Position numbers and translations under genes: made by a program. From assembly GCF_900120005.1 (NCBI RefSeq), contig NZ_LT635452.1:329668-393667 (forward strand): a stretch of DNA of 64,000 nucleotides, read 5' to 3'. Under the pieces are notes generated by a model. That model saw nothing but the letters and a program-made list of their open reading frames with translations, did not search any database and was not told where the DNA came from. Shown here in pieces: positions 1-6,776 of this stretch. The stretch is from Holdemania sp. Marseille-P2844 (lineage in GTDB: Bacteria; Bacillota_I; Bacilli_A; Erysipelotrichales; Erysipelotrichaceae). Position 1 is the stretch's first letter; the number at the start of each line of letters is the position of its first letter.

Positions 1-568
1 CCGCGTTAAGAAAGAGAAAAGACATTGAAGCATCAACCCCTTTGACAGAGCGAAACTCGTCAAAACAGAGATGAGGGGGAAGAAAATTCCGCTGGACTTT
101 AAAATCCTGATAGAGCTGTTGAAGAAGGGAATTCACCGTAGCATGAGAAACAGAGTGACGGAAAGCGATATCTTTTTCAGAAGTCTTCATCTTGGCGTCG
201 AGGGCAATGGAGAGACGAGTGTTATTGGAAATGAAACAATGAGGGAGAACGATGGAAGTCGAAGCCGTAAAAGTATGGCCGCAATGTTTACAAAGGAAGC
301 GTTGTTTTTTGAGGCGGAGATAAGCGGGGCGGCGGGAAACGGAAGGCAGGGTGATGAGGGAGGATTTCGTACCATGTTTGATGATAGCCGAGCCGGGGTT
401 GGAGGACCCGCAGAGAGGACAGGAAGAGGGAGGGTCATAAGAAAGCGAGCCGGAAAAGACAAGGGAGTCAACACCACGAATCGACTGAGAAGAGACACAA
501 TCCTCAGAGAAATGAAGATGAGGGTCTTTTAAATTGAGAACAGATACGATAGAATGAGTAATGGACAT
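1..568 (-). CDS. ISL3-family transposase, N-terminal part (cut by window edge)
   Basis: Read on the minus strand from ATG at 566-568, this is one uninterrupted frame of 189 codons that leaves the window. It starts MSITHSIVSVLNLKDPHLHF, has a CPLCGS...CKHCGHTF zinc-binding pair (about residues 52-110), and ends at the window edge with CFDEFRSVKGVDASMSF. That last block is the characteristic start of the ISL3 catalytic domain (first Asp of the DDE set). A ribosome binding site (AGAAAGGAAAT on the minus strand) lies 6-7 bases upstream. Open frames at 71-532 (+) and 187-498 (-) are shadows of this gene. The catalytic remainder lies outside the window, so intactness cannot be judged. Confidence 0.9.
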   Translation of the reverse strand, partial: MSITHSIVSVLNLKDPHLHFSEDCVSSQSIRGVDSLVFSGSLSYDPPSSCPLCGSSNPGSAIIKHGTKSSLITLPSVSRRPAYLRLKKQRFLCKHCGHTFTASTSIVLPHCFISNNTRLSIALDAKMKTSEKDIAFRHSVSHATVNSLLQQLYQDFKVQRNFLPPHLCFDEFRSVKGVDASMSFLFLNA

Positions 569-692
569 AGTGAGATTTCCTTTCTGTAATTTGTGGTGAT
601 TTTATTGTAACGGAAATTCTTACCTATGTCTCTTTTTTTATGCTCAAGAAAAAAAGGCGTTGGTTTCCACCAACACCAAAATTTATAGAACC
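1..692 (-). mobile_element. ISL3-type insertion sequence, promoter-proximal end
   Basis: The element carries the transposase above. Its outer end is probably near 692, where the minus strand reads GGTTCTATAAATTTTGGTG, resembling ISL3-family terminal repeats. A small hairpin (GTTGGT/ACCAAC, about 662-674) sits just inside this end, between IS end and transposase start. The other end and any target duplication are outside the window, so the exact boundary is an inference. Confidence 0.65.
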
Positions 693-741
693 AGTATTGT
701 AGATGAACAATTATCAGAGAACTCAGATTCTATCCGGGAAA

Positions 742-811
742 TTCGAATATGGAAAATTTGATGAAGTTCACATGTCAATGCCATACTTTTCCCATAATTT
801 TTTCTTATAAT
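742..811 (+). promoter_or_regulatory. Promoter region of sRNA 1
   Basis: A perfect TATAAT lies at 806-811, preceded at 791-798 by CCCATAAT. The same CCCATAAT sits at the identical distance (15 bp) before the -10 of sRNA 2. GAAGTTCAC at 763-771 is also shared with the sRNA 2 upstream region. No good -35 hexamer is visible, which fits an activator-dependent promoter. Confidence 0.5.
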
Positions 812-817
812 AAAATT

Positions 818-957
818 GTCCAAAGGATAAGACCAACAGAAAATCCCTTCAGGACAAGATGTTTTTCCCCTCTCAACCTTAATAATAATCAGGTGATCAA
901 GGCTCCCCTCCTTGGTTGCCGGAGAAAGCCCGCCTTCCCCTGGCGGGTTTTCTTTTC
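818..957 (+). ncRNA. Putative small RNA 1 with UCCC loops
   Basis: From the expected start near 818 the transcript has an AAAGGA purine segment, AAAATCCCTTC, an unpaired TTTTTCCCCTCTC stretch (861-873), then two hairpins. Hairpin 1 is a 7-bp stem 896-902/910-916 with loop CTCCCCT. Hairpin 2 is stem CCCGCC 929-934 with GGCGGG 942-947, loop TTCCCCT, followed by TTTTCTTTT (948-956), a Rho-independent terminator. No convincing ORF matches it (the frame 749-1039 has no ribosome binding site and runs through the terminator). Architecture and loops match two further units at 2054-2226 and 2354-2534. It resembles LhrC/csRNA-type regulators that pair through C-rich loops with Shine-Dalgarno sequences. 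That function is inferred. Confidence 0.6.
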
Positions 958-975
958 CTGCAAGGAAGACGGCGG

Positions 976-981
976 TATAAT
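976..981 (+). promoter_or_regulatory. -10 box before the esterase gene
   Basis: TATAAT at 976-981 lies immediately downstream of the sRNA 1 terminator and 38 bases before the esterase reading frame. This suggests the esterase has its own promoter. A matching -35 is not clear. Confidence 0.45.
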
Positions 982-1013
982 GAAGAAAAGGAGAGCGACG
1001 GATTCCTTCGTTA

Positions 1014-1970
1014 ATGGCATCAGGATCCGCCGGATATAGAATTATGGAAGCAAAATTTTATACTTATGAAGAATTTCCTGCCTCTGAACTCACCACGCCG
1101 CACATGACAGAGATTGAAATTGATCTTCATCAACGAAGCGTCCACGCTTTGCCGCTTCAGGAATATGCCAGGGCAAAAGATCGGGGACTCCACATCCGGT
1201 TCTTACAGCCGTCATTTGTCGCTGAGGAAATGATAGAAGGGCAGCGCTTTCCCATTCTTCTGTTTATCCAGGGTTCAGGTTGGCGTTGGCAGAATGTGGA
1301 ATCCAACATTTGCAGTCTGGGAAAGATTGCCGTCCACGGCTTTATCGTGGCGATGATCGAATATCGCGGCAGCGAATGCGAGCCTTTCCCCGCGCAGCTG
1401 ATGGATGTCAAACGAGCGATTCAATATGTCCGCGCGCAGGCGCCAGGCCTTCACGGCGATCCCGATCAGCTGATTTTATGGGGCGGTTCCTCGGGCGGAC
1501 ATTTAGCGGCCCTGACGGCAGTCAGCGAGGCTGCCGGGGCGTTTCCCCTGGAAAACGGCGAAGCGTTTCTGCCCGCAATGAAAGGCGTGATCGACTTCTA
1601 CGGTCCGGTCAATCTGCTCAGCATGGCGGATCAACTGTCAGCCAGGGAACATGCCGGCGCGGATTCCATTGCCGGAAAGCTGCTGGGCGGGATTGCGGTT
1701 AAAGACCATCCGCAGAAGGCCCGTCAGGCCTCCGTCACAACCTATATCGGCAAGGCTCCGCTGCCGCCGTTTCTGATTGTCCACGGCGATAAAGACCGCA
1801 ATGTACCCATGGCGCAGAGTGTGGAATTGATGGAAGCCTTATTGAAGGAGGGACACGAGGCTGACTTTATCAAAGTGAAGAATGCCGATCACGGCGGCGC
1901 CGGAATCTGGAACGATGTGATACTGGATCGCTGCCTGGATAAAATCCAGCTGTGGCTGAATAGAGGATAA
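1014..1970 (+). CDS. Alpha/beta hydrolase, BD-FAE/esterase-lipase type
   Basis: Serine hydrolase of the alpha/beta fold, probably an acetyl-ester or feruloyl-type esterase; the substrate is unknown. Visible motifs are LLFIQGSGWRW (oxyanion-hole region, HGGG-like but with QGSG), the nucleophile elbow GGSSGG (about residue 160), the acid loop VHGDKDRNVP (Asp, about 260), and the catalytic His in NADHGGAG (about 293). There is no signal peptide, so the enzyme should be cytoplasmic. The length of about 310 residues is normal. The start is uncertain: ATG 1014 and ATG 1044 (MEAKFYTYEEF) both lack a strong ribosome binding site, and 1044 would give a more typical N terminus. It stands alone between small-RNA units. 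Confidence 0.8.
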   Translation: MASGSAGYRIMEAKFYTYEEFPASELTTPHMTEIEIDLHQRSVHALPLQEYARAKDRGLHIRFLQPSFVAEEMIEGQRFPILLFIQGSGWRWQNVESNICSLGKIAVHGFIVAMIEYRGSECEPFPAQLMDVKRAIQYVRAQAPGLHGDPDQLILWGGSSGGHLAALTAVSEAAGAFPLENGEAFLPAMKGVIDFYGPVNLLSMADQLSAREHAGADSIAGKLLGGIAVKDHPQKARQASVTTYIGKAPLPPFLIVHGDKDRNVPMAQSVELMEALLKEGHEADFIKVKNADHGGAGIWNDVILDRCLDKIQLWLNRG

Positions 1971-1993
1971 GCCTTAAGAAATTCTTCAGGAAG

Positions 1994-2047
1994 TTCACGG
2001 AACCTTCACCTGCTTTTGATTCTTATCCCATAATCTTGCCCTATAAT
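1994..2047 (+). promoter_or_regulatory. Promoter of sRNA 2 with direct-repeat operator
   Basis: TATAAT at 2042-2047, with CCCATAAT at 2027-2034 as in sRNA 1. Upstream are direct repeats TTCAC at 1994-1998 and 2005-2009, 11 bp apart (GTTCACGGAACCTTCACC). Eleven-bp direct repeats of TTCAC type are typical of PhoP/OmpR-family response-regulator sites. The second repeat starts 37 bp before the -10, exactly as at sRNA 3. The regulator is not in this window. Confidence 0.55.
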
Positions 2048-2053
2048 ACAAGC

Positions 2054-2226
2054 ATACAAGGAAGGAGGCATCCAAGTTAAACTTCATCAGAAAAAAGCAT
2101 AAAGATAAAATTCCCTTTACAAAATAAATATTTTCCCCTCTTATTCATAAAAATAATATGCGGAGGCGGGCTTCCCCTCCCGCCTTCCGAAGAATCCTGT
2201 TCCCTCCCCTGAACAGGATTTTTTCT
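2054..2226 (+). ncRNA. Putative small RNA 2 with UCCC loops
   Basis: The expected transcript begins near 2054 with AAGGAAGGAGG, a Shine-Dalgarno-like run with no start codon after it. It is followed by AAAATTCCCTTT, an unpaired TTTTCCCCTCTTA, and two hairpins. Hairpin 1 is 2161-2170/2179-2189 (one bulged base) with loop CTTCCCCT. Hairpin 2 is a perfect 10-bp stem 2193-2202/2211-2220, loop CCTCCCCT, then a T run: a clear terminator. The 5' GGAGG is complementary to the unit's own CCTCC/CCCCTC stretches, so it could fold back. It shares promoter and layout with units 1 and 3. A reading frame is not visible. Confidence 0.65.
2193..2226 (+). terminator. Terminator of sRNA 2
   Basis: Perfect 10-bp stem AATCCTGTTC/GAACAGGATT, 8-base loop CCTCCCCT, followed by TTTTTTCT. 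Confidence 0.85.
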
Positions 2227-2293
2227 ATTATAACAACGGGCTTTAGAATAGGAACCAAATAACCAGACGGGCGTAAAGCTGAAAATGATCAAA

Positions 2294-2347
2294 TTCATCA
2301 TTTCTTCACACAAACTCCATTTTATCACCACATCGGTTTTCTATACT
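2294..2347 (+). promoter_or_regulatory. Promoter of sRNA 3 with direct-repeat operator
   Basis: TATACT at 2342-2347. Direct repeats TTCAT (2294-2298) and TTCAC (2305-2309) are spaced 11 bp, and the second starts 37 bp before the -10, the same geometry as at sRNA 2. No -35 consensus is seen. Activation by a response regulator of the OmpR/PhoP class is an inference from the repeat spacing. Confidence 0.5.
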
Positions 2348-2353
2348 GAAATA

Positions 2354-2534
2354 CAGAAAGGAGGATCGCAAAAGTTTATAAACGCTTTAAACATTTTTCC
2401 TCTTCTTAAATTTAAAAAATAATTGAGGACAGGCGCTAATCCCTGAGCGGCTGTTCTCACGCAGTCTGCCGAATCCCTGCGGCGGACCTTGCGGGACAAA
2501 GAGTTCTGTATTCCCTGACAGAGCTCTTTTCTTT
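2354..2534 (+). ncRNA. Putative small RNA 3 with three UCCC loops
   Basis: The 5' segment has GAAAGGAGG without a following start codon, then TTTTTCCTCTTCTT, then three consecutive hairpins with almost identical 8-base loops. A: 2429-2437/2446-2454, loop AATCCCTG, one mismatch. B: 2464-2471/2480-2487, loop AATCCCTG. C: 10-bp stem 2500-2509/2518-2527, loop ATTCCCTG, followed by TTTTCTTTC (terminator). Stems differ in sequence while loops are conserved. That pattern is expected if the loop is the functional part. No ORF is visible here. Confidence 0.65.
2500..2534 (+). terminator. Terminator of sRNA 3
   Basis: Stem AGAGTTCTGT/ACAGAGCTCT (one G-T pair), loop ATTCCCTG, followed by TTTTCTTTC. Confidence 0.8.
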
Positions 2535-2624
2535 CGAATTGCTTATCAGAATATCGGAAAACGGGAAGATTCGAGATTTATGGGAAAATTCAGTCAGAAT
2601 TCTGCCGTTTCCTGATTCAGAATG

Positions 2625-2633
2625 TGCTAAAAT
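2625..2633 (+). promoter_or_regulatory. Extended -10 promoter of fruK
   Basis: TGCTAAAAT, an extended -10 element, 26 bases before the start codon. No clear -35 is seen, as is usual for this promoter class. Confidence 0.55.
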
Positions 2634-2658
2634 AAATTCATGAGAAAGGGGCTTTTTT

Positions 2659-3591
2659 ATGATTTATACATGTACGTTGAATCCGTCGCTGGACTACTAT
2701 ATGGAATTCGATAAAGTCGAGCTGGGGAAAACCAACCGCAGTTCGCTGGAATACTACGAGGCCGGAGGCAAGGGCATCAATGTTTCTATCGTTTTAAATA
2801 ATCTGATGATTCCGTCCCGGGCGCTGGGCTTTGTCGGCGGCTTTACTAAGGATTTCTTCATCAGCCTGCTTCAGAAATATGAGTATATCGAACCGGTGTT
2901 CACCTTCATTGAAGGCCATACCCGGATTAACGTGAAAGTCAAAGGCGATCTGTTGGAAACGGAGCTGAACGCCAAAGGTCCGAGCATTACCGAAGAAGAT
3001 ATGCGGATGATGTTAAGACGGGTGGAACGGCTTAACCGCAGCGATATTTTTGTGCTGTCGGGCAACTGTCCGGATAATCTGGTTGATCTGACGGAAAAAA
3101 TGATTCAGCTGTGCATTGAAAACGACGTGAAGTTTGTCCTTGACGTCAATCATGAGCTGCTTCTGCGGTTGTTGAAATACAAGCCGTTTCTGGTCCGGCC
3201 GAATATCGAGGATCTGGAAACGATGTTTGACGAGGTGATTGCCGATCAGAAACAGCTGATCCATGCCGGACGGCAGTGCGCAAAGCTGGGCGCGGAGAAC
3301 GTCATCTTGATGATGGGGAAGGACGGCTCGCTGCTGATCAATCAGGACGGTGTATACCATGCCAATTCGATTGACGCTGAGGTTGTCAATTCCGTCGGCG
3401 CGGCCGACAGTATGATCGCCGGCTTCGTGATGAATTACCTGCGTTCCCGCGATATTATTACAACCTTTAAATATGCGAACTGCTGCGGCATCGCGACCGC
3501 CTTTTCCAAAGGCATGGCGACGCGTGAAAAAATTGAAAGCCTCTATGACGAAATTATCGTCACAAAGATTGACGAAAACGAAGAGGCTTGA
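2659..3591 (+). CDS. fruK: 1-phosphofructokinase-like PfkB-family sugar kinase
   Basis: Ribokinase (PfkB) fold kinase that most resembles 1-phosphofructokinase (fructose-1-phosphate to fructose-1,6-bisphosphate); tagatose-6-phosphate kinase is the alternative. It begins MIYTCTLNPSLDY, has EAGGKGINVS (about residues 34-43, substrate binding) and the C-terminal signature NSVGAADSMIAGF (about 248-260) with the catalytic Asp. The usual GAGD anion hole here reads GAAD. Length 310 is normal. AAAGGGG is the ribosome binding site. Normally fruK is next to a DeoR regulator and a fructose PTS; neither is here, so it is an orphan with its own promoter. Confidence 0.85.
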   Translation: MIYTCTLNPSLDYYMEFDKVELGKTNRSSLEYYEAGGKGINVSIVLNNLMIPSRALGFVGGFTKDFFISLLQKYEYIEPVFTFIEGHTRINVKVKGDLLETELNAKGPSITEEDMRMMLRRVERLNRSDIFVLSGNCPDNLVDLTEKMIQLCIENDVKFVLDVNHELLLRLLKYKPFLVRPNIEDLETMFDEVIADQKQLIHAGRQCAKLGAENVILMMGKDGSLLINQDGVYHANSIDAEVVNSVGAADSMIAGFVMNYLRSRDIITTFKYANCCGIATAFSKGMATREKIESLYDEIIVTKIDENEEA

Positions 3592-3722
3592 TATCATAGA
3601 CCAAGATGATGCGAGGTGAGAGGATGTACAGAAAATAAGACGAAGAAAATTGAATTTCTGAAATCTTGTTTTTTGTCGTTCTCTTTTTTTACCGTTTACC
3701 GCTTCCTAAGGAGGTGGTGCGG

Positions 3723-5264
3723 ATGTTAACTGTAAATCAACTTACAATTAAGACCCTCAAAGATAGAATTCTGATCGATCATTTAAGCTTTACTTGCGTC
3801 GCAGGCGATAAACTGGCGGTGATCGGTGAAGAGGGGAATGGCAAAAGCACGTTGTTTAAAGCAATTTACAATCCAGACTTGATTTCAGAATATACCGTGA
3901 TGGAAGGGACGATTGACCGCCGCGGGGCGGTGATCGGCTATCTTCCTCAGGCGCTGGACGCACGGTGGCATGAAACGTCAGGCCTGGATTTTTGTATGAG
4001 CGAAGCCCCTTCGGAAATTCCCGATTATGAGAAGATCGGCGAGCTGTACGTGCGGCTGGAAGACGTCGGGGCCAGCGCTGATTTGCTGGAAAGAAAAATG
4101 GGTCAGCTGAGCGGTGGGGAAAAGGTCAAGCTGCAGCTGGTCAAACTGATGTTAAACGAACCAGATCTGATTTTAATGGACGAGCCGACCAACGATCTCG
4201 ATCTGGAAACGCTGGCAATTTTAGAACGCTTTATTTTGGACAGCCCGGCCGGCATTCTGTTTGTTTCCCATGATGAAACGCTATTGGAACATTGCGCCAA
4301 CGGCATTCTGCATCTGGAACAGATCGTCCGCAAGACCCAGGCCCGGCATACGTTTGTGCATCTGGGCTATGCTGATTACGTGCGGCAGCGCGAAGCCCTG
4401 GCAAACCGGCAGAATCAGCTGTCCGTCAAGGAACATCAGGAATATGCGGCGCAGATGGAGCGTTACCGGCGGCTATACCAAAGCGTCGATCATGCGCTGA
4501 ATTCCGTCTCCCGGCAACAGCCGCATGCCGCCAAGATGCTCAAGCGCAAGATGCGGTCGGTTAAGGCGTTAGGAGAACGGCTGGAAGACAAACCGCTGAC
4601 GCATAAGTTTGAAGGTGAGGAACAGATTGAATTGTTTTTTGATCCGGAAGTCAGGATTGCCAATTCCCGCAAACAGATTCTGGATTTCCATCAGCCGCAG
4701 CTCTGGGCAGGGATGCATCTTTGCGCGAAGGATATCAACCTTCAGATTGTCGGGCCGCAGAAGGTCGCAATTATCGGACCCAACGGCTGTGGGAAAACGA
4801 CGCTGCTGCGGCTGATCTGGAAACAGCTGAAGGATCGGAGAGATTTGCGTGTCGGCTACATGCCGCAGAATTACGAGGAACAGCTGCCGATGGATAGAAA
4901 TCCGGTTGACTTTTTAAGCGAAGGTCAGGATCAGGCATTCCGCACGCGGATTCAGAATCATTTAGGTTCCCTGAAATTTACGCCGGAGGAGATGCGGCAG
5001 CCGATGGGGACTTTCTCCAGCGGCCAGAAAGCCAAGATCCTGTTGGTGAAGCTGGTTGTCGATCACAACGACGTGCTGCTTCTGGACGAGCCGACGCGGA
5101 ATTGTTCGCCGTTATCCGCCGGCCAGATCCGCGCACAGCTGGCGTCGTTTCCCGGCTGCATCCTCGCCGTCAGTCATGACCGCCGCTTTTTAGCCGAGGT
5201 GACGGAGCGGATTCTGCGATTGACGCCGCAGGGGCTGGAAGAAGATTCAACGATTGAATTCTAG
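3723..5264 (+). CDS. ABC-F family ATPase (two ABC domains, no membrane part)
   Basis: Soluble ribosome-associated-type ABC-F protein of 513 residues. Domain 1: Walker A GEEGNGKST (about 38-46), signature LSGGEKVKLQL, Walker B LILMDEPTNDLD. The linker is long and charged (about 225-300). Domain 2: Walker A GPNGCGKTT (about 354-362), signature FSSGQKAKILL, and Walker B LLLDEPTRN with Arg-Asn in place of the usual Asn-Asp-Leu-Asp. The start at 3723 is chosen for AAGGAGG at 3707-3713; the longer frame from 3666 has no site. Members act as translation factors or protect ribosomes from antibiotics. Which applies here cannot be told. Confidence 0.88.
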   Translation: MLTVNQLTIKTLKDRILIDHLSFTCVAGDKLAVIGEEGNGKSTLFKAIYNPDLISEYTVMEGTIDRRGAVIGYLPQALDARWHETSGLDFCMSEAPSEIPDYEKIGELYVRLEDVGASADLLERKMGQLSGGEKVKLQLVKLMLNEPDLILMDEPTNDLDLETLAILERFILDSPAGILFVSHDETLLEHCANGILHLEQIVRKTQARHTFVHLGYADYVRQREALANRQNQLSVKEHQEYAAQMERYRRLYQSVDHALNSVSRQQPHAAKMLKRKMRSVKALGERLEDKPLTHKFEGEEQIELFFDPEVRIANSRKQILDFHQPQLWAGMHLCAKDINLQIVGPQKVAIIGPNGCGKTTLLRLIWKQLKDRRDLRVGYMPQNYEEQLPMDRNPVDFLSEGQDQAFRTRIQNHLGSLKFTPEEMRQPMGTFSSGQKAKILLVKLVVDHNDVLLLDEPTRNCSPLSAGQIRAQLASFPGCILAVSHDRRFLAEVTERILRLTPQGLEEDSTIEF

Positions 5265-5317
5265 CCAAACGGGCGATTTTGATTTATACTAATACTGTTA
5301 TGGCAAGGAGGCAGAAT

Positions 5318-5896
5318 ATGAAAAAACAGATCCTGAAAGGTTTAGTTCTGTTAGGCTGCTGCCTGTTGGCGCTTGGTGCCTGCAGTCAGAAGGATAATAC
5401 GCCGGTGCATTATTTAGACGATTTGAAGATGGTGGACGTCGATATGAGCGGATATCAGGGCTTCAATGTGGCCGAGCATCAGTTCAAGCGGGTAACGCTC
5501 AAGGAAGCCAACCGTATTTATAAAGAAGGCGGAAGCGGTATCCTGTATTATGGGTATACAAGCTGCGCCTGGTGTACGCAGGCGGTCCCGGTAATGAACG
5601 AGGTTGCCAAAGAACTGGGCCTGACGATTTATTACGTCGATATGGGCACGGACGACGGCAACACGGAGGAAAGCTACAACGAATTTATTGATCTGGTGAA
5701 GGATTTTCTGAAAACGGACGATGATGGTGAGCCGGCATTGTATGTACCGCAGGTCTTTGTCGTGAAAAACGGAAAGATTGTGGGCGATCATCTGAGCACC
5801 GTCGATTCGTTCAGCCCGAGCCAGGGCAACATGACCGACAGCCAGAAAAAAGAGCTGAAGGGCATCTATAAAAAAATGTTTGAAAAACTGAAATAG
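5318..5896 (+). CDS. Thioredoxin-like lipoprotein
   Basis: Exported, membrane-anchored redox protein of 192 residues. The signal peptide ends in lipobox LGAC (Cys about 24). A thioredoxin-like fold follows, with the CxxC site SCAWCTQ (about 81-87), the cis-Pro loop YVPQVFVVKNG (about 147-157), and a C-terminal helix rich in Lys. It resembles bacteriocin-transport accessory-type thioredoxins. Partner unknown. Start at 5318 is preceded by AAGGAGG. It follows the ABC-F gene by 53 bases and is closed by a terminator. Confidence 0.8.
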   Translation: MKKQILKGLVLLGCCLLALGACSQKDNTPVHYLDDLKMVDVDMSGYQGFNVAEHQFKRVTLKEANRIYKEGGSGILYYGYTSCAWCTQAVPVMNEVAKELGLTIYYVDMGTDDGNTEESYNEFIDLVKDFLKTDDDGEPALYVPQVFVVKNGKIVGDHLSTVDSFSPSQGNMTDSQKKELKGIYKKMFEKLK

Positions 5897-5922
5897 GATC
5901 TTCGCGATCCTTTTCTTTTTTA
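5896..5922 (+). terminator. Terminator after thioredoxin-like lipoprotein
   Basis: Stem GGATC/GATCC with loop TTCGC, followed by TTTTCTTTTTT. The stem is short and overlaps the stop codon. Confidence 0.7.
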
Positions 5923-6026
5923 TTCGTTTTTTCTTTACGCCTGAGGTTGAGCGAAAGTAAGCGCTTGTGAAAACAACATTCAGGAAGACGTAAGAAAAAC
6001 TTAAAGAAAAGCGCATAAAAATTGGG

Positions 6027-6032
6027 TATAAT
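6027..6032 (+). promoter_or_regulatory. -10 box before DUF1361 gene
   Basis: TATAAT at 6027-6032, about 28 bases before the start codon and downstream of the previous terminator. The -35 is poor. Confidence 0.5.
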
Positions 6033-6059
6033 ACGGTCGATGTCAGGAGTGTGATCACA

Positions 6060-6740
6060 ATGAAACGCAGACAAAAACGCAATATGATGCTTTTGGGATT
6101 GATCCTGGCCCTTCATCTGCTTTATATTCTGGCGGGCCTGGGCTTGCGGAAAGCCGGGATTCAGCTTCATTTACGATGGTTGTTCTGGAATCTGGGGCTG
6201 GCGTTCATGCCGATAGCGCTGGCGGTGCCGGCTTATCTGCTGACCAGCTGGCGCAGACACTGGGGGCCGTTTTCTCTGACGCTGGCATTAGGCTGGCTGT
6301 TGTTTCTGCCCAACGCCTGTTACATGGTCACGGATCTGATCCATCTTCAAGGCTCGCAGCTGATTGGCGGCAACGGCGTTTATCTGCAAAGTTTAACGGG
6401 CTGGGTTCGCTTGATTTATATTGTCGGCGGAATTTTGATGGCGTTAGTCGACGGTCTGTTTTCCACATCGTTGATCCATCAGAGCGTCAAATGGCGCAAA
6501 AATAAAGTGTTTAACTTCTGCTGGATGAGCGTGATCAGTCTGTTATGTGGTTATGGCGTCTACATCGGCCGGTTTCTGCGGCTGAATACCTGGGATGTGC
6601 TGCAGCCGAAGGTCTTGTTAGCGACATTGCTGCAGAACATTGATAAATTTACCGTGCTGTTTTCCTTTATGTTGGCGGCGTTCTATTTTGCGGCCTATCT
6701 GATCTTTGATAAACTGATGCGCTCGGAACCGCATGCCTGA
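6060..6740 (+). CDS. DUF1361 integral membrane protein
   Basis: A 226-residue protein with about six or seven hydrophobic segments. It shows the DUF1361 signatures LPNACYMVTDLIHL (about 82-95) and GYGVYIGRFLRLNTWDVL (about 158-175). No biochemical function is established for this family. Start at 6060 (AGGAG at 6045-6049) is preferred to the in-frame GTG at 6051. Monocistronic, with its own -10 box and a terminator. Confidence 0.85.
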   Translation: MKRRQKRNMMLLGLILALHLLYILAGLGLRKAGIQLHLRWLFWNLGLAFMPIALAVPAYLLTSWRRHWGPFSLTLALGWLLFLPNACYMVTDLIHLQGSQLIGGNGVYLQSLTGWVRLIYIVGGILMALVDGLFSTSLIHQSVKWRKNKVFNFCWMSVISLLCGYGVYIGRFLRLNTWDVLQPKVLLATLLQNIDKFTVLFSFMLAAFYFAAYLIFDKLMRSEPHA

Positions 6741-6760
6741 TCAAAAGATCAGGTTTTTTT
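6736..6760 (+). terminator. Terminator after DUF1361 gene
   Basis: Stem CCTGATC/GATCAGG, loop AAAA, followed by seven T. Confidence 0.9.
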
Positions 6761-6776
6761 ATACGCTTTTCAGAGG

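Noticed and set aside
71-532. 153-residue plus-strand frame
   Set aside because: Antisense shadow of the clear ISL3 transposase frame on the minus strand.
749-1039. 96-residue plus-strand frame
   Set aside because: No ribosome binding site, no family likeness, passes through the sRNA 1 terminator and the next promoter.
2057-2100. AAGGAAGGAGG as a start signal for a small gene
   Set aside because: No ATG, GTG or TTG at a useful distance followed by an open frame; interpreted as part of the sRNA.
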